From Parabacteroides sp. ZJ-118 (GTDB lineage Bacteria; Bacteroidota; Bacteroidia; Bacteroidales; Tannerellaceae), in NCBI RefSeq assembly GCF_011038785.1, contig NZ_JAAKDT010000038.1, positions 1 through 33,867 of the forward strand: a stretch of DNA of 33,867 nt, written 5' to 3'. This document shows positions 25,355 to 33,867 of the stretch, piece by piece. The notes beneath the pieces are model-generated. The model was not told the DNA's origin. It made no database searches and saw only the letters and a program-made list of their open reading frames with translations. Both the position numbers and the translations under genes were made by a program. Each line of letters begins with the position of its first letter. The stretch's first letter is position 1.

Positions 25355-25862
25355 TTTTCTGAGACTCTATATTGAATGCTTCTACCGTACAAATCAATAA
25401 GGTTGTCATCACCACGCTCGAGAGGATACGGACAACCAGAAACAAGGGATCGAATAAAGTCAACGACTCAATCACAAAAAGAGTCGTATGTTGTATCAAC
25501 ACAAACGATAACACATATCGGGAAAAGCCTCCGAAGCCAAAGGTCTTATAAGACGGGTAAATACTTTCCGGCAAATCTTTCCCCATGAATACACGGATTA
25601 ACGGTTCCCTGCAGAATCCCGCCAATGTACAAGCGGCCGCATGCATACCCGGCGTATTGCTGAACGTATCGATAACCACCCCGGCTATGAAGGAGAAGAG
25701 AACGACTTGCGTCCGCAGGCTACCGACCGGCATCTTGATGATGAAATAGAGATACAGAAACGGGGTAGCGATCCGCAAGAAATGAATGTTGTTCAAGATC
25801 AAGACTTGAATCAACACAAACACCACGAAATATATGAAACCGCGCAGTAAATTATTAATCAT
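25344..25862 (-). CDS. mreD: Rod-shape-determining protein MreD
   Basis: A 172-aa hydrophobic protein with about five membrane helices, weakly conserved as usual for MreD. It begins MINNLLRGFIYFVVFVLIQV and contains NIHFLRIATPFLYLYFIIKMP and FSFIAGVVIDTFSNTPGMHA, which fit the family. The position between mreC and mrdA, with 8-bp and 11-bp overlaps, makes the call firm. Confidence 0.9.
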   Translation of the reverse strand: MINNLLRGFIYFVVFVLIQVLILNNIHFLRIATPFLYLYFIIKMPVGSLRTQVVLFSFIAGVVIDTFSNTPGMHAAACTLAGFCREPLIRVFMGKDLPESIYPSYKTFGFGGFSRYVLSFVLIQHTTLFVIESLTLFDPLFLVVRILSSVVMTTLLICTVEAFNIESQKSGE

Positions 25863-26709
25863 TTCTCTTCGCCTCTTGTTCTACACCCATTTGCTCCGTC
25901 TGACGGAAATTCTTGATAATACGCACGTTGTTCAACGCCTGAAAATCCGTAGCCAGCCCGACCTGTAATGAATAGAAATTATCATCGTGCTGTTTCTCGA
26001 AATCCGCGACCGTACCTACGATAATTCCCGAGGGGAATACGGCAGAGTAGCCGCTCGTCACGATCGTATCGCCTTTCTGGAACTCCACATGGCGCGGCAA
26101 CTCATCGAGGTTGGCGTACAGCGTATTGCGTCCATTCCAGCTTAAAGATCCGAAATAACTACTGCCTAATACCTTACAGCTCAACCGGAACTTGGGATTC
26201 AGTAACGGAATGATCACGGAGAAATGATCGGAAACGGTCGATACGATACCAACCACACCCCGCTCCGAGACAACTCCCATATCAGGCAAGATCCCATCCA
26301 GCTTCCCTTTATTCACGGTAATATAATTGGACAAATGCGTGACACTGTTGTTCACCACATCCGCCACGACAAACGAATAAGGGAATCGCTCCGTCGAATC
26401 CGGCGCAAATCCTTTAAAACTAACCGTATCCGCGATCAGCGCCTCTAACTGGTCTTGCAGGTCCAACATTTGCAATTCCAACTGTCCGTTACGCTCCAAT
26501 AACTCCCTATTGATATCCCGAAGATTCAAATAGGAAGTGACCGATCCGGATAGCGAGGCGATATATCCCGTCACGACATTCGCCGAGCTGAACAGGATAT
26601 TCCGTTGGTACGCGTTATTACGATAGACCAACATCAACGAAACAGCCTCAAGCAGAATGAACAAGAACCAATGCCTCTTCCCGACCAGGAACTCTAGTAA
26701 CTTACGCAT
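25855..26709 (-). CDS. mreC: Rod-shape-determining protein MreC
   Basis: A 284-aa protein: one membrane helix near the N-terminus (GKRHWFLFILLEAVSLMLVY), a coiled coil (LRDINRELLERNGQLELQMLD) and a beta-rich periplasmic domain with GVVGIVSTVSDHFSVIIPLL and FQKGDTIVTSGYSAVFPSGI. MreC links MreB to PBP2/RodA. The ATG at 26709 (MRKLLEFLVGKRH) is preferred to one 15 codons earlier, because that extension is encoded by the A/T-rich inverted repeat of the spacer and lacks family character. It overlaps mreD by 8 bp. Confidence 0.93.
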   Translation of the reverse strand: MRKLLEFLVGKRHWFLFILLEAVSLMLVYRNNAYQRNILFSSANVVTGYIASLSGSVTSYLNLRDINRELLERNGQLELQMLDLQDQLEALIADTVSFKGFAPDSTERFPYSFVVADVVNNSVTHLSNYITVNKGKLDGILPDMGVVSERGVVGIVSTVSDHFSVIIPLLNPKFRLSCKVLGSSYFGSLSWNGRNTLYANLDELPRHVEFQKGDTIVTSGYSAVFPSGIIVGTVADFEKQHDDNFYSLQVGLATDFQALNNVRIIKNFRQTEQMGVEQEAKRND

Positions 26710-26731
26710 AGGAATTGAAACGGAAAGACGA

Positions 26732-26804
26732 GAATTTAAAATTGAAAAGGACAAGACTTATCAGCCCGCTAATTTTCAACTTTCAATTCTCAATTCTCAA
26801 TTAT
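26732..26804. repeat. Imperfect inverted repeat plus heptamer repeats in the mreB-mreC spacer
   Basis: The left arm 26732-26748 and right arm 26773-26789 are complementary at about 15 of 17 positions, with a 24-nt loop. Next to the right arm the heptamer CAATTCT is repeated (26784-26790, 26791-26797) and followed by a one-mismatch copy (CAATTAT, 26798-26804). This is the only sizeable gap (about 100 bp) inside an otherwise overlapping gene cluster. Confidence 0.55.
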
Positions 26805-26810
26805 CTACTC

Positions 26811-27830
26811 TTATCGGATTAAGAAATTAAACTTCTCAATATTCTTCAAAGCGACTCCCGTACCTTTAGCCACGGCATGCAACGGATCCTCCGCGATATG
26901 GAACTGGATATTCATCTTGTTCCGCAAGCGCTTATCCAAACCGCGAAGCATGGCGCCACCGCCGGCCAAATAGATACCGTTTTTCACGATATCGGCATAT
27001 AACTCGGGAGGGGTTTGCTCCAAGGCACTCAAGATAGCCGCCTCGATCTTCGAGATAGACTTATCCAAACAGTGAGCGATCTCCTGATAAGAGACAGGCA
27101 CCTCCATCGGTAAGGCAGTCATCTGATTCGGGCCATGAACCACATAATCCTCCGGAGTGTCCTCCAATACCGTAAGCGCGGAGCCCACGTTGATCTTGAT
27201 ACGCTCGGCCATGCGCTCACTCACCTTCACGTTGTGTTGGCGACGCATATACTCCACGATATCAGCCGTTAAATCGTCACCCGCCATACGGATTGACTTA
27301 TTCGACACGATACCGCCTAAGGATATGACGGCGATCTCGGTAGTACCGCCTCCTATATCCACGATCATGTTGCCCTCGGGAGCCAAGACGTCTATACCGA
27401 CACCGATAGCAGCGGCCATCGGCTCAAAAACCATGTACACATCACGTCCGCCGGCATGCTCGGCAGAGTCTCGCACGGCACGTATCTCTACCTCCGTACT
27501 ACCTGAAGGGATACCGATCACCATACGTAAGGAGGGAGCGAACCAGCGCTTCCTGCCGCTCGCCATCTTGATAAAGCCGCGAATCATCTGCTCGGCCGCG
27601 TAGAAATCCGCGATAACTCCCTCTCGAAGCGGTCGTACGGTACGAATATTCGGGTGCGTCTTCTCGTACATCTCACGGGCCACCTTACCGACAGCCAGCA
27701 CCTTGTCCGAGCGGGCATCCAAAGCAATCACCGAAGGTTCGTCTACCACCATCTTATCATTACACGTGATAACGGTGTTAGCGGTACCCAAATCTATGGC
27801 AACTTCTTGTGTGAAAGAAAACAATCCCAT
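26811..27830 (-). CDS. mreB: Rod-shape-determining protein MreB (bacterial actin)
   Basis: A 339-aa actin-fold ATPase that forms short filaments under the membrane and orients the elongasome. Phosphate-binding loops are visible: phosphate 1 VAIDLGTANTVI (from residue 10), phosphate 2 GNMIVDIGGGTTEIAVIS, and the adenosine motif GIYLAGGGAMLRGLDKRL. Usual length. It is followed by a 100-bp spacer before mreC and preceded by purH with only 11 bp between, so it is probably co-transcribed from the purH promoter. Confidence 0.97.
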   Translation of the reverse strand: MGLFSFTQEVAIDLGTANTVITCNDKMVVDEPSVIALDARSDKVLAVGKVAREMYEKTHPNIRTVRPLREGVIADFYAAEQMIRGFIKMASGRKRWFAPSLRMVIGIPSGSTEVEIRAVRDSAEHAGGRDVYMVFEPMAAAIGVGIDVLAPEGNMIVDIGGGTTEIAVISLGGIVSNKSIRMAGDDLTADIVEYMRRQHNVKVSERMAERIKINVGSALTVLEDTPEDYVVHGPNQMTALPMEVPVSYQEIAHCLDKSISKIEAAILSALEQTPPELYADIVKNGIYLAGGGAMLRGLDKRLRNKMNIQFHIAEDPLHAVAKGTGVALKNIEKFNFLIR

Positions 27831-27841
27831 TGGTCTTATTA

Positions 27842-29365
27842 TTAATGTTTGAAATGACGAACCCCTGTCTTCACCATAGCCAAGCCCCGTTGGTTACAAT
27901 ACTCGACAGACAACTTATCATTGATAGAACCTCCCGGCTGGATTACGGCCGTGATACCTGCTTGATCCGCGATCTCAACGCAATCGGGGAACGGGAAGAA
28001 AGCGTCAGAAGCCATCACGGCACCATTCAAGTCGAAGCCGAATGATTTTGCCTTCTCTATGGCCTGTCTCAAAGAGTCCACACGAGAGGTCTGTCCGATA
28101 CCGCTGGCGCAAAGTTGCTTGTTCTTCACCAAGGTGATCGCGTTGGACTTGCTGTTCTTCACGATCTTATTAGCGAACAATAAGTCCTCGACCTCCGAGG
28201 CTGTCGGCTGCTTATCCGTCATAGGCTCCAAATCCGCCTCACCTTGGACGCTCAAGTCCTTCTCCTGCATCAAAACCCCATTCAATAAAGAACGGAACTG
28301 CATCGGGCAGGTCTTGCAATCCTTCCGGATCAGGATGATGCGGTTCTTCTTCTGTTGAAGCACCTCCAAGGCGTCAGCGTCGTAAGCGGGGGCGATAATC
28401 ACCTCGAAGAAGATCTTATGGATCTCCTCGGCCACTTCCTTGTTAATCGTAGTATTCGTGATCAAGATGCCACCGAAAGCGGAAACCGGGTCACCGGCCA
28501 AAGCCTCTTTCCAAGCCTCAACCACGTTACCGCGGGAGGCGATACCGCAAGCGTTGTTATGTTTCAAGATCGCGAACGTCAGCTCGTCGAACTCATCGAT
28601 CAAGCTCACGGCGGCGTCGATATCCAATAAGTTGTTGTAAGAGATCTCTTTTCCATGGATTTGATCGAACATATCGTTGAACTTTCCATAGAACTTAGCG
28701 GCTTGATGCGGATTCTCGCCATAACGCAAATGCATCGGGCTGTCTGCCGTAGCGCGGAAATGGGAACCTTCGCGGCCATCAAAATAATGGAAGATGGCGG
28801 AGTCGTAACCCGAGGAAACGGCGAACGCCTCCTTGGCGAACCATTTACGATCCTCGATACTTGTCTCGGCGCCCTTCTCGTTCAAAAGATCCATCAACGG
28901 CCGGTATTGAGCCTTGGAAGCTACGATTACCACATCCTTGAAGTTCTTCGCGGCGGCACGTATCAAAGAGATACCGCCTATATCTATTTTCTCAATAATC
29001 GCTTGTTCCTCCGCGCCGGAAGCGACAGTCTCCTCAAAAGGATACAGGTCAACGATAACCAAGTCGATTTCCGGGATCTCATATTCAGCTAATTGTTTCC
29101 GGTCATTCTCATTCTCGCGGCGAGCCAAGATACCACCGAATACCTTCGGATGGAGCGTCTTCACACGACCGCCCAAAATAGAGGGATAAGAGGTCAAGTC
29201 CTCCACCGCGTCACAAGGCAAGCCCAATGACTCGATAAAGGATTGTGTACCGCCTGTCGATACAAAGCTCACACCCTCGCTATGCAATTTCTTCAGGATT
29301 TCGTCCAGCCCGTCTTTGTGAAACACAGAGACCAAGGCACGTTTCATTCGTTTCGTCGCAGTCAT
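27842..29365 (-). CDS. purH: Bifunctional AICAR transformylase / IMP cyclohydrolase
   Basis: A 507-aa enzyme for the last two steps of IMP synthesis. The N-terminal IMP cyclohydrolase (MGS-like) domain has RALVSVFHKDGLDEI, SFVSTGGT and ILGGRVKTLHPK; the C-terminal transformylase has the catalytic KHNNACG (K268, H269) with 10-formyl-THF as donor. The ATG at 29365 (MTATKRMKRAL) gives the length I recall for Bacteroides orthologues and a leader of about 30 nt from the -7 box; an ATG six codons earlier (29383) would leave about 11 nt. It is the first gene of the strand ahead of mreB. Confidence 0.95.
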   Translation of the reverse strand: MTATKRMKRALVSVFHKDGLDEILKKLHSEGVSFVSTGGTQSFIESLGLPCDAVEDLTSYPSILGGRVKTLHPKVFGGILARRENENDRKQLAEYEIPEIDLVIVDLYPFEETVASGAEEQAIIEKIDIGGISLIRAAAKNFKDVVIVASKAQYRPLMDLLNEKGAETSIEDRKWFAKEAFAVSSGYDSAIFHYFDGREGSHFRATADSPMHLRYGENPHQAAKFYGKFNDMFDQIHGKEISYNNLLDIDAAVSLIDEFDELTFAILKHNNACGIASRGNVVEAWKEALAGDPVSAFGGILITNTTINKEVAEEIHKIFFEVIIAPAYDADALEVLQQKKNRIILIRKDCKTCPMQFRSLLNGVLMQEKDLSVQGEADLEPMTDKQPTASEVEDLLFANKIVKNSKSNAITLVKNKQLCASGIGQTSRVDSLRQAIEKAKSFGFDLNGAVMASDAFFPFPDCVEIADQAGITAVIQPGGSINDKLSVEYCNQRGLAMVKTGVRHFKH

Positions 29366-29400
29366 CTTTCTATTTTCGTTCACTTTAATGTTTTAGAGCA

Positions 29401-29408
29401 CAAAAGTA
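29401..29408 (-). promoter_or_regulatory. Probable -7 box of purH (and perhaps the mre cluster)
   Basis: On the minus strand TACTTTTG (29401-29408) matches TAnnTTTG. No other such box was seen in the 11-bp purH-mreB gap, so it may serve the whole cluster. Confidence 0.5.
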
Positions 29409-33651
<4,243 letters not shown>

Positions 33652-33749
33652 GTAAGCGTCCAAGCACAGCCGGACGAAATTGCAAATCACGGATTCAATG
33701 GTAAGCGTCCAAGCACAGCCGGACGAAATTGCAAATCACGGATTCAATG
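33652..33749. repeat. Perfect 49-bp tandem duplication
   Basis: Positions 33652-33700 and 33701-33749 are identical over all 49 bases and abut, the first unit starting on the base after the sulfatase stop codon. Each unit begins GTAAGCGTCC and contains the dyad CGTCC/GGACG around a 10-nt loop. It lies between two convergent genes. A recent duplication by slippage, or two units of a dispersed repeat. Confidence 0.9.
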
Positions 33750-33790
33750 GCTGTTAGCTTCTATCCCCTGATTTTGTTTTCATTAAACAT

Positions 33791-33867
33791 TTAGTATTTA
33801 TTAGTACTCAAACCCATGTTCATGGGGAGCATGCTGCTGTAATCGGTGCACCCGCGCACGATTTTGG
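33791..33867 (-). CDS. C-terminal fragment of an unrecognised protein
   Basis: On the minus strand the last 77 bases read in one open frame to a TAA at 33791-33793, ending ...CTDYSSMLPMNMGLSTNKY. Only 24 codons are visible and the start is beyond the right edge. Composition looks like genuine protein (few rare residues, no stop), and codon use is ordinary, but the family cannot be named from this much. It would converge on the sulfatase gene, with the tandem repeat between them. Confidence 0.4.
   Translation of the reverse strand, partial: KIVRGCTDYSSMLPMNMGLSTNKY

Noticed and set aside
33652-33749. CRISPR array
   Set aside because: Only two units, directly abutting without spacers, and no cas gene in the window.

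Overview
The window looks like a stretch of a Bacteroidales chromosome, most likely Parabacteroides or a close relative (inference; no database was searched). The evidence is: Bacteroidota-only or Bacteroidota-typical families (DUF3276/PUR-alpha-like, DUF5606, GldH, PorT, UpxY-type antiterminator, serine palmitoyltransferase); repeated TAnnTTTG-type -7 promoter boxes in front of genes on both strands; and a scarcity of Shine-Dalgarno sequences. Most of it is core housekeeping DNA with few accessory elements.

Layout. 1-940 (minus): the N-terminal part of an Rpn-type PD-(D/E)XK nuclease gene, preceded by a solitary UpxY/NusG-like antiterminator. 1163-5370 (plus): dnaG followed at 12 bp by a two-gene ABC-2 exporter. 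5391-5675: a terminator and two tandem minus-strand tRNA-Gln genes with a clear promoter. 5852-9114 (plus): rsfS, ftsH, cdsA. 9101-10637: a PorT-like outer-membrane barrel (minus), a small 2[4Fe-4S] ferredoxin (plus) and a DUF3276 protein (minus). 10849-14265 (plus): nusB, yajC, a YbbR-domain protein, coaE and a DUF5606 protein. 14395-16854 (minus): lon. 16956-17669 (plus): a tRNA1(Val) methyltransferase. 17654-18631 (minus): a DAGK-family lipid kinase. 18823-22091 (plus): serine palmitoyltransferase, a PSP1/RicT-like protein and gldH. 22051-29365 (minus): purH-mreB-mreC-mreD-mrdA-rodA, the cell-shape and side-wall peptidoglycan cluster. 30170-33651 (plus): an ABC-F ATPase translationally coupled to an LTA-synthase-like membrane sulfatase. 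33652-33867: a perfect 49-bp tandem duplication and the C-terminal tail of a minus-strand gene.

How the genes fit together. Envelope biology dominates: phospholipid precursor synthesis (cdsA), sphingolipid synthesis (spt, with a divergent lipid kinase), elongasome proteins (mre/mrd/rodA), protein secretion and gliding-type components (yajC, porT, gldH), membrane proteolysis (ftsH) and a phosphoglycerol-transferase-like enzyme. Information-processing genes (dnaG, nusB, rsfS, tRNA-Gln, trmN6, ABC-F) are interspersed. Convergent genes overlap at three places.

I did not find a convincing wholly new multi-gene system. The most interesting signals are: an ABC-F protein whose second nucleotide-binding domain has lost its Walker A and catalytic glutamate; the lipid kinase divergent from serine palmitoyltransferase; the start-codon puzzle of gldH inside the Asn-rich tail of the PSP1 gene; the orphan UpxY next to an Rpn nuclease with paired hairpins between them; and the 49-bp tandem repeat at the right edge.
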